DNA from: Pseudomonas sp. S09G 359
GTDB lineage: Bacteria > Pseudomonadota > Gammaproteobacteria > Pseudomonadales > Pseudomonadaceae
Direction of reading: 5' to 3'
NCBI RefSeq assembly: GCF_002843605.1
Contig: NZ_CP025263.1
Location: 6,375,501-6,439,500 of the forward strand
DNA: 64,000 nucleotides
Below, in pieces: positions 1-9,872 of this stretch. Within the stretch, counting starts at the first letter, position 1. Each line of letters begins with the position of its first letter. Below the pieces are notes generated by a model that worked only from the letters and a program-made list of their open reading frames with translations, did no database searches and was not told where the DNA came from. Made by a program: the position numbers and the translations under genes.

Positions 1-66
1 CGCGAGCAGAAGTCCGGTCGGGTGTATTACGCGTTGTGGCACCGTTTGGTCGAAAGCGCCGCTTAA
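1..66 (+). CDS. rsmD: RsmD C-terminus (16S rRNA G966 N2-methyltransferase), partial
   Basis: The first 22 codons of the window end in TAA and encode the tail REQKSGRVYYALWHRLVESA plus one Ala. This resembles the end of E. coli RsmD, which reads REKVAGQVAYRLYQRE in the same place. RsmD methylates G966 of 16S rRNA. In P. aeruginosa an rsmD-like gene lies close to this neighbourhood, which agrees with the call. Only the last 21 residues are visible, so the assignment rests on the tail similarity and on synteny. The start lies before the window. Confidence 0.65.
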   Translation, partial: REQKSGRVYYALWHRLVESAA

Positions 67-104
67 ACCTCTGCCGCGCGAGCTCTCTGTAGAGTGAGGG
101 CTTA

Positions 105-174
105 TTGTGGCAAGCACGCTTTTGTGGCGAGCGGGCTTGTTGTGGCAAACACGCTTTTGTGGCGAGCGGGCTTG
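105..174. repeat. 35-bp tandem duplication inside a REP region
   Basis: Bases 105-139 and 140-174 are two adjacent copies of one 35-base unit starting TTGTGGCAA and ending GCGGGCTTG. They differ at one position (aagc against aaac). The unit contains the outer half of a GTGGCGAGCGGGCTTGCCCGC-type REP, so this looks like local duplication of a REP half. Confidence 0.85.
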
Positions 175-309
175 CCCGCGTTGGGCTGCGCAGCAGCCCC
201 ACCAAGACCGCCTCAGTACATCAGGCATACCCAGTCGCCTGGTTTTGGGGCTGCTTCGCACCCCAGCGCGGGCAAGCCCGCTCGCCACAATAAGTTCGCT
301 CGCCACAGT
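158..309. repeat. REP pair, GTGGCGAGCGGGC subtype
   Basis: An inverted pair is formed by GTGGCGAGCGGGCTTGCCCG near 159 and CGGGCAAGCCCGCTCGCCAC ending at 288. A further fragment, TTCGCTCGCCACAG, lies at 295-308. Together with the tandem duplication this fills the gap between rsmD and the hydrolase gene. No convincing gene is present in it. Confidence 0.85.
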
Positions 310-334
310 TGGGTAACTCATCACCGAGATCTTC

Positions 335-1330
335 ATGACCCCTTCCGCCGACCTGTTCACCCCTGCTTTCGGCCTCGGCAACCCCCACTTGCAAACATTG
401 TGGGGCCCGTTGTGGCGCCCCACTACGCATATCGAACGCCAACGCGAGCGCCTGTGGCTGGAAGATGGCGACTTCCTTGACCTCGACTGGCATGGCCCCC
501 ACGACGCTCAAGCGCCGTTGGTGCTGGTGCTGCACGGTCTGACGGGCTCCTCCAACTCGCCCTACGTGGCCGGCCTGCAAAAAGTCCTCGCCGCCCAGGG
601 CTGGGCCAGCGCCGCGCTGAACTGGCGCGGCTGCTCGGGCGAGCCGAACCTGTTGGCGCGCAGTTATCACTCGGGCGCCAGTGAAGACCTGGCTGCGGCG
701 ATTGCGCACCTGCGCGCGAAGCGGCCGTTGGCGCCGCTGTATGCGGTGGGTTATTCCCTGGGCGGCAATGTACTGCTCAAGCACCTGGGGGAAACCGGCG
801 CGGCATCGGGGTTGCAGGGCGCAGCGGCGGTGTCGGTACCGTTTCGCCTGGATCAGTGCGCCGATCGCATCGGGCTGGGCTTTTCGCGGGTGTATCAAAA
901 GCACTTCATGCGCGAGATGCTCGCGTATATCCGCGTCAAACAAAGCCGCTTTGCACAGGATGGCCGCGCGGACGGGCTGAAAACCCTGGAAGGCCTCGGC
1001 TCACTGGAGAAGATGCGCACATTCTGGGACTTCGATGGCCGGGTGACCGCGCCGCTGCATGGTTTCCTCAGTGCCGAGGACTATTACCGCCGCGCGTCGA
1101 GTCGCTATTACCTGGGTGAAATCCGCACGCCGACCCTGATTATCCAGGCCGCCGATGACCCGTTCGTGTTCGCCCACAGCCTGCCCGAGGCCAGCGAGCT
1201 GTCGGACTGCACCGAGTTCGAGTTGCTGGCCAAGGGCGGGCATGTGGGGTTTGTCGATGGGTCTATCAAGCGCCCGGGATATTACCTGGAGCGGCGAATC
1301 CCCCAGTGGTTACGGGCACAACACGGTTAA
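335..1330 (+). CDS. YheT-family alpha/beta hydrolase
   Basis: The 331-residue protein belongs to the YheT / AB-hydrolase 4 group of predicted esterases, cytoplasmic and of unknown natural substrate. It has the family opening GNPHLQTLWG (residues 15-24), the oxyanion-loop segment HGLTGSSNSPY (67-77), the nucleophile elbow GYSLGGN with Ser141, an acid candidate at Asp274/275 and the catalytic His303 in GGHVGF. The full triad suggests an active enzyme. The start ATG follows a weak GAG ribosome site. The gene stands alone between two REP loci and converges on sseA. Confidence 0.88.
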   Translation: MTPSADLFTPAFGLGNPHLQTLWGPLWRPTTHIERQRERLWLEDGDFLDLDWHGPHDAQAPLVLVLHGLTGSSNSPYVAGLQKVLAAQGWASAALNWRGCSGEPNLLARSYHSGASEDLAAAIAHLRAKRPLAPLYAVGYSLGGNVLLKHLGETGAASGLQGAAAVSVPFRLDQCADRIGLGFSRVYQKHFMREMLAYIRVKQSRFAQDGRADGLKTLEGLGSLEKMRTFWDFDGRVTAPLHGFLSAEDYYRRASSRYYLGEIRTPTLIIQAADDPFVFAHSLPEASELSDCTEFELLAKGGHVGFVDGSIKRPGYYLERRIPQWLRAQHG

Positions 1331-1332
1331 AA

Positions 1333-1425
1333 ATGTAGGAGGGGGCTTGCCCCCGATGGCGGTGGGTCAGTTATAGATTTAGTAATCTGACACACCCTCA
1401 TCGGGGGCAAGCCCCCTCCCACATT
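1333..1425. repeat. REP pair between convergent genes
   Basis: GTAGGAGGGGGCTTGCCCCC near 1335 and its inverted partner GGGGGCAAGCCCCCTCCCAC ending at 1422 flank about 40 bases. The pair sits between the stop codons of the hydrolase and sseA and could form the 3' ends of both transcripts. Confidence 0.9.
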
Positions 1426-1457
1426 TGATTTTTGATTGGGTTTACAGGTCTGGTGGC

Positions 1458-2312
1458 TCAGTCGCCGGTCGCAATTTCCCGCGCCGGATCGGTAATCCAC
1501 TCACTCCACGACCCCGCATACAGCTTGCCCAACGGGTAACCCGCCAGGCTCAGGGCGAACAGGTTGTGGCACGCGGTCACGCCAGAACCGCAATACGCCA
1601 CCAGCTCATCGGGCGAGCGCCCCTGCAATTGGGCGGCGAAACGTTGTTTAAGCTGGTCCGCTGGCAAAAAACGCCCGTCACTGCCCAGGTTTTCGTTGAA
1701 CGCCGCGCACTGCGCGCCGGGAATGTGCCCCGCCACCGGGTCGATGGGCTCCACTTCGCCGCGAAAACGCGGCTGGGCGCGGGCGTCGATCAGGGTCATG
1801 CCCGGCTGGCCCAGGCGTTTTTGCAGGTGTTCGGCATCCAGCAGCAGGCGATTGTCCGGCGTTCCGACAAAGCTGCCCGGCTCGATCACCGGCGCGTCCA
1901 GGCTCAGCGGGAAACCGGCGGCGTGCCAGGCCTTGAGGCCGCCGTCGAGGATAAACACGCCATCGCGCTTGCCCAGCCAGGCCAGCAACCACCAGGCCCG
2001 GGCGGCAAATGCACCGGGGCCGTCGTCGTACAGCACCACTTCGGTATCGGCGCTGACGCCCCAAGCTCGCAGTTGCTCGGCGAAGGCACCCGCCGCCGGC
2101 AAGGGGTGGCGGCCAGTCACGCCCTTGGTGACCGGGCCGCTGAGATGGCGCTCCAGGTCGGCATATTGCGCGCCTTCGATATGCCCTTCGGCATAACTGC
2201 AAAGCCCATAGTCCGGGTCTTCCAAGGCAAAGCGGCAATCCAGGATCACCAAGCCGCCGGCCTTCTGGCGCTCGGCCAATTGCGGGGGGCTGATCAGTTG
2301 GGCAAGCGACAT
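1458..2312 (-). CDS. sseA: 3-mercaptopyruvate sulfurtransferase (two-domain rhodanese)
   Basis: The 284-residue protein has two rhodanese domains; only the second carries the active cysteine. The loop CGSGVTA (Cys241) matches the mercaptopyruvate sulfurtransferase signature of E. coli SseA, rather than the CRxGxR loop of thiosulfate sulfurtransferases. It should transfer sulfur from 3-mercaptopyruvate to thiols or cyanide in the cytoplasm. Length matches E. coli SseA (281). The gene is read away from the TetR gene across a short gap of 33 bases and may share a transcript with it. The assignment between MST and rhodanese rests on the loop alone. Confidence 0.9.
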   Translation of the reverse strand: MSLAQLISPPQLAERQKAGGLVILDCRFALEDPDYGLCSYAEGHIEGAQYADLERHLSGPVTKGVTGRHPLPAAGAFAEQLRAWGVSADTEVVLYDDGPGAFAARAWWLLAWLGKRDGVFILDGGLKAWHAAGFPLSLDAPVIEPGSFVGTPDNRLLLDAEHLQKRLGQPGMTLIDARAQPRFRGEVEPIDPVAGHIPGAQCAAFNENLGSDGRFLPADQLKQRFAAQLQGRSPDELVAYCGSGVTACHNLFALSLAGYPLGKLYAGSWSEWITDPAREIATGD

Positions 2313-2345
2313 GACGGACTCCTGTGAACAGATTCGGGAAAGGGC

Positions 2346-3017
2346 CTACTTCACTTCTTCCAGTGCCTGATTCAACGGCACGTAAAACTCTTTGAACAGG
2401 GCGTCCACCGCCTCTTTCGCCTGGGGCGTGATAAATCCGGCCTCCAGCACCAGCACCTGATACACCCCGCGCTTGATCGCCTCGGCGCTCAAATGTTCGG
2501 AGTTTTCATTGGTGGTACACAAGAAGCGTACCCAGGAGGTGAGGATAATCCAGGCGTTGAGGGTCAGGGCTTCGGTTTGCACGGAGTTCATATTGAGGAT
2601 GCCGGCATCGACAAACCCCTGGTAAATGGCGTTGCCCTGGATCAGGCAGCGCTGGGAAAACCGCCGGTAACCGGTAGCCAGTTCCGGGTCGCTTTCCAGC
2701 AGGTGTTCAAGGTCGCGGTGCAGGAAGCGGTAACGCCACATGCCGGCCAGCAAGGCCTGCAGGTAGAAACGTTTGTCTTGAACGGTGGCGGCGCGGCCTT
2801 GGGGTGGCCGCAGGAAACTGTCCACCAAGGCTTCGTATTCGCGAAACAGCACGGCGATGATCGCCTGCTTGTTGGGGAAGTGGTAGTACAGGTTGCCCGG
2901 CGAAATTTCCATGTGGGCGGCAATGTGGTTGGTGCTCACACTGCGCTCGCCCTGCTGGTTAAAAAGCTCCAGGCTGGTTTGCACAATGCGCTCGCTGGTC
3001 TTTACTCGTGGTGCCAT
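2346..3017 (-). CDS. TetR-family transcriptional regulator
   Basis: The 223-residue protein has an N-terminal TetR helix-turn-helix (about residues 8-55, with TNHIAAHMEISPGNLYYHF as recognition region) and a C-terminal ligand domain. It is divergent from the aldehyde dehydrogenase/GMC genes, and the 147-base gap between them holds a perfect inverted repeat placed over a promoter. I infer that it represses that module and responds to an alcohol, aldehyde or fatty compound. The ligand is unknown. Confidence 0.88.
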   Translation of the reverse strand: MAPRVKTSERIVQTSLELFNQQGERSVSTNHIAAHMEISPGNLYYHFPNKQAIIAVLFREYEALVDSFLRPPQGRAATVQDKRFYLQALLAGMWRYRFLHRDLEHLLESDPELATGYRRFSQRCLIQGNAIYQGFVDAGILNMNSVQTEALTLNAWIILTSWVRFLCTTNENSEHLSAEAIKRGVYQVLVLEAGFITPQAKEAVDALFKEFYVPLNQALEEVK

Positions 3018-3101
3018 AGGGGAATCAGCTTCTGTACACGTGATGAGGCATCTTACGGCCTATCCTTGCCAGGTTAAATCTGCATGTTGTTGCAATGGCA
3101 T

Positions 3102-3130
3102 TTGACAATTTAGAGCAATGACTCTAAAAA
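3102..3130 (+). promoter_or_regulatory. Promoter and TetR-type operator of the calB module
   Basis: TTGACA at 3102-3107 and TAAAAA at 3125-3130 are spaced by 17 bases and form a plausible sigma70 promoter. Between and over them lies the perfect inverted repeat TTTAGAG-CAATGA-CTCTAAA (3109-3128), in the position expected for repression by the divergent TetR protein. The assignment to that regulator is inference. Confidence 0.65.
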
Positions 3131-3164
3131 TCCACGCAGACCTATAACAATCGGGAACTGCGCC

Positions 3165-4592
3165 ATGTCTGCCAACATTGCCTATCTGCAAGATTCCCAG
3201 GCGCTGGATCAACTCCAGGACCTGTTCGACGCCCAACGCCGCGCCTACACCGCCAACCCGATGCCGCCGGCGGGGCAACGCCAGCAATGGCTCAAGGCCC
3301 TGCGCGCATTGCTCAGCGACGAACGCCAGGCGCTGATCACTGCCATCAGCCAGGATTTCAGCCACCGCAGCGCCGACGAAACCCTGTTCGCCGAACTGAT
3401 GCCGAGCCTGCATGGCATTCACTATGCGAGCAAACACCTCAAAGGCTGGATGAAACCTTCCCGTCGCGCTGTAGGCATTGCCTTCCAGCCGGCGTCGGCC
3501 AAAGTGATCTACCAACCACTGGGTGTGGTGGGAGTGATCGTGCCCTGGAACTACCCGCTATACCTGGCCATCGGACCATTGGTCGGGGCGCTGGCCGCCG
3601 GCAACCGGGTGATGCTCAAGCTCAGCGAATCCACCCCCGCCACTGGCGCCTTGCTCAAGGCGCTGCTGGCGAAGATCTTCCCCGAAGACCTGGTGTGCGT
3701 GGTGCTCGGCGAGGCCGAAGTGGGCATGGCGTTTTCCAAGCTACGTTTCGATCACCTGCTGTTTACCGGCGCCACCAGCATCGGCAAGCATGTGATGCGC
3801 GCGGCGGCCGAACACCTCACGCCGGTGACTCTGGAGTTGGGCGGCAAGTCGCCCGCCATCGTGTCTGCCGACGTGCCACTCAAGGACGCCGCCGAACGCA
3901 TCGCCTTCGGCAAAGCCTTGAACGCCGGACAAACCTGCGTCGCGCCGGACTACGTGCTGGTACCGGAAGACCGCGTCGAGGGTTTCGTCGAGGCCTACAC
4001 TCAGGCAATTCGCGGGTTCTATCCGACCTTAAATGACAACCCGGACTACACCGCTATCATCAACGAGCGGCAACTGGCCCGGCTTAATGCCTACGTCAAG
4101 GACGCCACCGACAAGGGCGCAACCCTGATCCCCCTGTACGACAGAGGCCAGGCACGGCGCATGGCCCACAGCCTGTTGCTGAATGTCAGCGATGACATGA
4201 CCGTGATGCAGGACGAAATCTTCGGCCCAGTGCTGCCGATCGTGCCGTATCGCGGTATCGACCAGGCCTTTGCCTACATCAACCAGCGCCCTCGCCCACT
4301 GGCGCTGTATTACTTCGGCTACAACAAGGGCGAACAGAATCGCGTGCTCCACGAAACCCATTCCGGCGGCGTATGCCTGAACGACACGTTGCTGCATGTA
4401 GCCCAGGACGACATGCCCTTTGGCGGAATCGGCCCGTCCGGCATGGGCCACTACCACGGCCACGAAGGCTTCCTCACCTTCAGCAAAGCCAAGGGTGTGC
4501 TGGTGAAACAGCGCCTGAACGCGGCGAAGTTGATCTACCCGCCCTACGGAAAAGCCATCCAGAAGTTGATCCAGAAGCTGTTTGTTCGCTGA
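3165..4592 (+). CDS. calB: Coniferyl-type aldehyde dehydrogenase
   Basis: The 475-residue protein is an NAD(P)-dependent aldehyde dehydrogenase of the coniferyl aldehyde dehydrogenase clade. The general base is Glu224 (LELGGKSP) and the nucleophile is Cys258 (GQTCVAPDYV, a loop typical of this clade); PWNYPL near the middle belongs to the cofactor site. It would oxidise an aldehyde to the acid. It is followed 28 bases later by a Tat lipoprotein and then by a GMC oxidoreductase, so its aldehyde may come from the alcohol oxidised by the GMC enzyme. Family members also act on medium and long-chain aldehydes, so the lignin-type substrate is not certain. Confidence 0.85.
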   Translation: MSANIAYLQDSQALDQLQDLFDAQRRAYTANPMPPAGQRQQWLKALRALLSDERQALITAISQDFSHRSADETLFAELMPSLHGIHYASKHLKGWMKPSRRAVGIAFQPASAKVIYQPLGVVGVIVPWNYPLYLAIGPLVGALAAGNRVMLKLSESTPATGALLKALLAKIFPEDLVCVVLGEAEVGMAFSKLRFDHLLFTGATSIGKHVMRAAAEHLTPVTLELGGKSPAIVSADVPLKDAAERIAFGKALNAGQTCVAPDYVLVPEDRVEGFVEAYTQAIRGFYPTLNDNPDYTAIINERQLARLNAYVKDATDKGATLIPLYDRGQARRMAHSLLLNVSDDMTVMQDEIFGPVLPIVPYRGIDQAFAYINQRPRPLALYYFGYNKGEQNRVLHETHSGGVCLNDTLLHVAQDDMPFGGIGPSGMGHYHGHEGFLTFSKAKGVLVKQRLNAAKLIYPPYGKAIQKLIQKLFVR

Positions 4593-4620
4593 AACCGCCA
4601 CCCACGGGATAACAATAACA

Positions 4621-5166
4621 ATGAACCCTAGCCTTACGGATTCACCCGCGCTGTCACGGCGCGGCGTCTTGAAAATCGGCCTGTGCGCCAGTGCCTTCCT
4701 GGCCACCGCCGGGCTGGGCGCCAGCCTCAGCGGATGCTCCAGCAGCACCCCGGCCAGCGGTTTTGCCATGTTGCGCAGCAGTGACTTGCCGTTTCTGCGC
4801 GCGGTAATTCCGGTGTTGCTCGAAGGCGTGGCCAGCGCTCAGGAGGTGGCCTCGAGGATCGAAGACACCCTGAAAAAACTCGACTTCAGCCTGCAGCGCC
4901 TCTCGCCGGAGATGTTCAAGCTCACCCAGCAACTGTTCGACGTATTGGGCATGGGCATCACCCGTGGCCCGCTGACCGGTATCTGGGGCAGCTGGGAAAA
5001 CGCCAGCGCGGAGCAGATCCGCAACTTCCTGCAGCGCTGGGAAAACAGCTACCTGAACCTGTTGCGCATGGGCCAGGGCTCGCTGCTCAAGCTGGTGATC
5101 ATGGCCTGGTATTTCCAGCCGGCCGCCTGGGCCCACTGCGGCTACCCCGGCCCGCCGAAAATTTAG
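4621..5166 (+). CDS. Tat-exported lipoprotein, probable partner subunit of GMC oxidoreductase
   Basis: I start this at ATG 4621 (181 residues), because an upstream in-frame ATG at 4582 overlaps calB and would bury the signal peptide. The N-terminus has a twin-arginine motif SRRGVLKIG (Arg13-Arg14), a hydrophobic stretch and a lipobox LSGC (Cys39). The remainder is helical with no cofactor motif. It lies between calB and the GMC enzyme. Small Tat-signal subunits are known to escort signal-less GMC subunits in membrane-bound sugar dehydrogenases, which suggests that role here. No enzymatic function can be read from it. Confidence 0.8.
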   Translation: MNPSLTDSPALSRRGVLKIGLCASAFLATAGLGASLSGCSSSTPASGFAMLRSSDLPFLRAVIPVLLEGVASAQEVASRIEDTLKKLDFSLQRLSPEMFKLTQQLFDVLGMGITRGPLTGIWGSWENASAEQIRNFLQRWENSYLNLLRMGQGSLLKLVIMAWYFQPAAWAHCGYPGPPKI

Positions 5167-5221
5167 TGTTTTGGTGCAACTCCGTAGCCACTGATGCCTA
5201 TAACAACAAGAGTGCATTTCT

Positions 5222-6817
5222 ATGCCCGTACCCGATCTGTTCCGCGACGGCCTGGCCCGTGGGTGGAAAACCCACAATGGTGCCACCCTCGACCATGACC
5301 TGACCCTGGAAGCCGACGTGGCCATCATCGGCAGCGGTGCCGGTGGCGGCACCACCGCCGAAATCCTCAGCGCCGCCGGCTACAAGGTGTTGCTGATCGA
5401 AGAAGGCCCGCTCAAGACCAGCAGTGACTTCAAGCTACTTGAGGACGAGGCCTACACCAGCCTCTACCAGGAAGGCATCGGCCGCATGAGCAAGGACGGT
5501 GCGATCACCATCCTGCAAGGCCGCGCGGTGGGTGGTACCACCTTGATCAACTGGACTTCCAGCTTTCGCACGCCCGACGCCACCCTTTCCCACTGGGCCA
5601 GTGAATACGCGGTGAAGGGCCACAGCAGCGCCGAGATGGCGCCCTGGTTCGAAAAAATGGAACAGCGCCTGGGCATCGCGCCGTGGGCCCTGCCGCCGAA
5701 TGCCAATAACGATGTGATCCGCAAAGGCTGCGAAAAACTCGGCTACAGCTGGCACGTGATTCCGCGCAACGTACGCGGCTGCTTCAACCTGGGCTATTGC
5801 GGCATGGGCTGCCCGGTGAATGCCAAGCAGTCGATGCTGGTGACCACTATCCCTTCCACCCTGGAAAAAGGCGGCGAACTACTCTACCTGGCCCGCGCCG
5901 AACGCCTGGTCTACAAGGGCGACAGCATCACCAGCCTGGAATGCGTGGCGATGGACGCCCTTTGCGTCGCCCCGACCGGGCGCAAAATCAGCGTAAAAGC
6001 CAAGCATTACGTACTGTCGGGCGGTGGCATCAACAGCCCGGCGCTGCTGATGCGCTCGGACGCTCCAGACCCGCATTCGCGGCTGGGCAAACGCACCTTT
6101 TTACACCTGGTGAATTTCTCCGCAGCGCTGTTCGACGAGGTGATCAACCCGTTCTACGGCGCGCCGCAGTCGATCTACTCCGACCATTTCCAATGGCAGG
6201 ATGGCACCACCGGCAAGATGTCCTACAAACTCGAGGCGCCACCGCTGCACCCAGCCCTGGCCAGTACGTTGCTCGGTGGCTACGGCACCCAGAACGCGCT
6301 GGATATGAGCCAACTGCCCAATACCCACGCCATGCTCGCCCTGCTGCGCGACGGTTTCCACCCCGACAGCCCGGGCGGCAGTGTGGAACTGCGCGGCGAC
6401 GGCACGCCGGTGCTCGACTACCAGGTGTCGGACTACGCCTGGGACGGCCTGCGCCGGGCTTTCCACAGCATGGCCGAGATCCAGTTCGCGGCGGGCGCAA
6501 AGTCGGTCAAGCCGCTGCACCATGATGCGCGCTACGTGAAAACCTTGGGCGAAGCCCGCACGCTGATCGACGGCCTGAACCTGGAACTGCACCGCACCTG
6601 CCTGGGCAGCGCCCATGTGATGGGCGGTTGTGCCATGGGCGAAGAGCCGAAAAACGCAGTGGCCGACAGCCTTGGTCGCCATCACCAGTTACGCAACCTG
6701 TCGATCCACGATGGCTCGTTATTTCCCACCAGCATTGGGGCCAACCCACAATTGTCGGTGTACGGCTTGACCGCGCAATTGGCGACAGCCTTGGCCGAAC
6801 GTCTGAAAACAGCATGA
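5222..6817 (+). CDS. GMC-family FAD oxidoreductase (probable alcohol dehydrogenase/oxidase)
   Basis: The 531-residue protein has an N-terminal Rossmann FAD site IIGSGAGGG (residues 35-43), the middle GMC segment with GRAVGGTTLINW, and a C-terminal GMC domain ending in SLFPTSIGANPQLSVYGL. An unusual cysteine-containing segment, GYCGMGCPVNAKQS, lies near residue 200. It should oxidise an alcohol with FAD as cofactor. No signal peptide is visible, yet the preceding gene encodes a Tat lipoprotein. The gap from that gene is 55 bases. The substrate and electron acceptor are unknown. Confidence 0.88.
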   Translation: MPVPDLFRDGLARGWKTHNGATLDHDLTLEADVAIIGSGAGGGTTAEILSAAGYKVLLIEEGPLKTSSDFKLLEDEAYTSLYQEGIGRMSKDGAITILQGRAVGGTTLINWTSSFRTPDATLSHWASEYAVKGHSSAEMAPWFEKMEQRLGIAPWALPPNANNDVIRKGCEKLGYSWHVIPRNVRGCFNLGYCGMGCPVNAKQSMLVTTIPSTLEKGGELLYLARAERLVYKGDSITSLECVAMDALCVAPTGRKISVKAKHYVLSGGGINSPALLMRSDAPDPHSRLGKRTFLHLVNFSAALFDEVINPFYGAPQSIYSDHFQWQDGTTGKMSYKLEAPPLHPALASTLLGGYGTQNALDMSQLPNTHAMLALLRDGFHPDSPGGSVELRGDGTPVLDYQVSDYAWDGLRRAFHSMAEIQFAAGAKSVKPLHHDARYVKTLGEARTLIDGLNLELHRTCLGSAHVMGGCAMGEEPKNAVADSLGRHHQLRNLSIHDGSLFPTSIGANPQLSVYGLTAQLATALAERLKTA

Positions 6818-6851
6818 AAAAACCCTCGATTAGCGGTATGTATCTACATAA

Positions 6852-7400
<549 letters not shown>

Positions 7401-7419
7401 GGCTTCTTCGCCCTGCTTG

Positions 7420-7913
<494 letters not shown>

Positions 7914-7948
7914 GGCTTTTTAGTGGCTGTGAAGGCCTCACACACCCA

Positions 7949-8761
7949 TCAGCTCTGACACTTAGGGCAAAACACACTCGCCCGCTGCCCCAGCACCACA
8001 TTGCGTAGCTCAGCCCCGCAGACCTTGCACGCCTCGCCCCCACGGCCGTAGACGAACAGCTCCTGCTGGAAGTACCCCGGCTGCCCATCGCCGCCGATAA
8101 AATCGCGCAACGTGGTGCCGCCGCGCTCGATGGCGGCGGCCAGCACGCGCTTGATCTCGATCGCCAATTTCAAATAGCGCCCGCGTGAAATGCCACCGGC
8201 GGCGCGGCGCGGATCAATCCCTGCGGCAAACAACGCCTCCGTCGCGTAGATATTGCCCACGCCCACCACCACCGCGTTGTCCATGATGAACGGCTTCACC
8301 GCCATCGACTTGCCACGGGACAGCTGGAACAAGCGCTCGCCATCAAACAGGTCGGTCAGCGGCTCCGGCCCCAGGCGAATCAGCAGCTCGTGGTTGTGCG
8401 GGTCCTGGCTCCAGAGCATCGCGCCAAAACGCCGAGGATCGGTGTAGCGCAGGGCCATGCCGGATTCGAGTTCGATGTCCACATGCTCATGCTTGAGCGC
8501 CGGCAGGCCGGCTTCCACCAGGCGCAGGTTGCCGGACATACCCAGATGGCTGATCAAGGTGCCCACTTCGGCATTGATCAACAGGTACTTGGCCCGCCGC
8601 TCCACCAACACGATGCGCTGCCCGGACAGGCGCACATCCAGGTCTTCCGGGATCGGCCAGCGCAAACGCCGCTCGCGCACCACCACGCGGCTGACCCGCT
8701 GGCCTTCCAGGTGCGGCGCGATTCCGCGCCGGGTGGTTTCGACTTCGGGTAACTCAGGCAT
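7949..8761 (-). CDS. mutM: Formamidopyrimidine-DNA glycosylase
   Basis: The 270-residue protein starts [14 protein letters not shown], giving the catalytic N-terminal Pro and Glu after Met removal. It ends in a zinc finger CKVC...CPKC. MutM excises 8-oxoguanine and formamidopyrimidine from DNA and nicks the resulting site. It lies 21 bases after the HDOD gene on the same strand and is probably co-transcribed with it. It converges on the ferredoxin gene across 35 bases that hold only a weak TGAGGC/GCCTCA inverted repeat. Confidence 0.97.
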   Translation of the reverse strand: MPELPEVETTRRGIAPHLEGQRVSRVVVRERRLRWPIPEDLDVRLSGQRIVLVERRAKYLLINAEVGTLISHLGMSGNLRLVEAGLPALKHEHVDIELESGMALRYTDPRRFGAMLWSQDPHNHELLIRLGPEPLTDLFDGERLFQLSRGKSMAVKPFIMDNAVVVGVGNIYATEALFAAGIDPRRAAGGISRGRYLKLAIEIKRVLAAAIERGGTTLRDFIGGDGQPGYFQQELFVYGRGGEACKVCGAELRNVVLGQRASVFCPKCQS

Positions 8762-8782
8762 GTGTACCTCTTGAATAGCGGA

Positions 8783-9649
8783 TCAGTGCGCGCCCAGCTC
8801 GCGGATCGACAACTTCAGGCTTTCGAAGTCGTATTCCGACAAGCCGACGTAGTCCAGCACCAGATGGCCGACTGCATTCCACTCATGGTCAACCGACTGA
8901 TTGCCCAGCACCCGGTAGGACGAGCAGATGTGCTCGGCCATCTTCAGGATCGCCAGCAAGTTCTTGAGCTGTGAATTGCGCGACGACTCATCGCTGAAAA
9001 TCGCCAGGGCGTTGTGGTGGTTGGCGATGGCGTCGGTCACATGCTCCGGCAGGCGCCAGGACTTGGCCGTGTAGTAGCCGACCACGGCATGGTTGGTGTT
9101 GAACGCGTTGTTTTCGGTGTCGACCACGCGGCAGTCAGGGCCGGCGTTGGCGTAGGCCTGCTCGAGCACCGACATGTAGTTGGGGAAGCGCTTGAGCATC
9201 AGCGGCACGCCGCAATCGTGGAACAGCCCCAGGGCATACGCCTCGTCCACGGCCTGGGCGCCGGTGCGCTTGGCCAGGGTGAGGCAGGTCATGGCCACGT
9301 CCTGGGCGGTGTCCCAGAAGCGATTGAGGGTGACGATGGTGTCATCGCTCATCTCGCCCTTGATCGACAGGGCGTTGATCAGGTTGATGATCGAACGGCT
9401 GCCCAGCAGGTTCACCGCGCGCTGGATCGAGGCAATCTTGTTGCTCAGCCCGTAATATGACGAGTTGACGATCTTCAGCAGCGCGCCGGACAGGCCAGGG
9501 TCCTGGGCGATCAACCGCGCGATCACCTCCAGGTCCGGGTCGGGCATGTACTGCTCCATCTGCAAATCCACCATGATTTGCGGCTGGGGCGGCACGCTGA
9601 TGCCTTGCAGGGCCTGTTGGATCTGTTCGGCGGACAGTTCTTGGGACAT
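8783..9649 (-). CDS. HDOD-domain protein
   Basis: The 288-residue protein carries an HDOD domain over about residues 20-215 (PPQPQIMVDLQ, then LIAQDPGLSGALLKIVNSSYYGL), a metal-free-looking relative of HD phosphohydrolases found in signalling proteins. Such proteins are linked to control of motility, biofilm and cyclic-di-GMP in other bacteria; the exact role here cannot be read. It is probably the first gene of a two-gene unit with mutM. Confidence 0.85.
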   Translation of the reverse strand: MSQELSAEQIQQALQGISVPPQPQIMVDLQMEQYMPDPDLEVIARLIAQDPGLSGALLKIVNSSYYGLSNKIASIQRAVNLLGSRSIINLINALSIKGEMSDDTIVTLNRFWDTAQDVAMTCLTLAKRTGAQAVDEAYALGLFHDCGVPLMLKRFPNYMSVLEQAYANAGPDCRVVDTENNAFNTNHAVVGYYTAKSWRLPEHVTDAIANHHNALAIFSDESSRNSQLKNLLAILKMAEHICSSYRVLGNQSVDHEWNAVGHLVLDYVGLSEYDFESLKLSIRELGAH

Positions 9650-9732
9650 AAGTACACACTCTGGGCTAGGCGGGGATTCTAACCCCTAAGCAAACCTGAC
9701 CGACACCCAAATGCCCGATTGAAATCGGACTA

Positions 9733-9823
9733 AATGTGGGAGGGGGCTTGCCCCCGATAGCATCACCGCCGTACGTCAGATACACCCCGTTGCCTGCATC
9801 GCGGGCAAGCCCCCTCCCACATG
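9733..9823. repeat. REP pair upstream of rlmI
   Basis: TGTGGGAGGGGGCTTGCCCC near 9735 and GCGGGCAAGCCCCCTCCCAC ending at 9820 face each other. This is one of the few REP loci placed between divergent genes. It ends about 18 bases before the candidate rlmI -10 element TATACT at 9841-9846. Confidence 0.9.
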
Positions 9824-9872
9824 AACCGCGCCGCAACAGGTATACTCCCGCTCTTTTTTCCGGAGCGACGTC

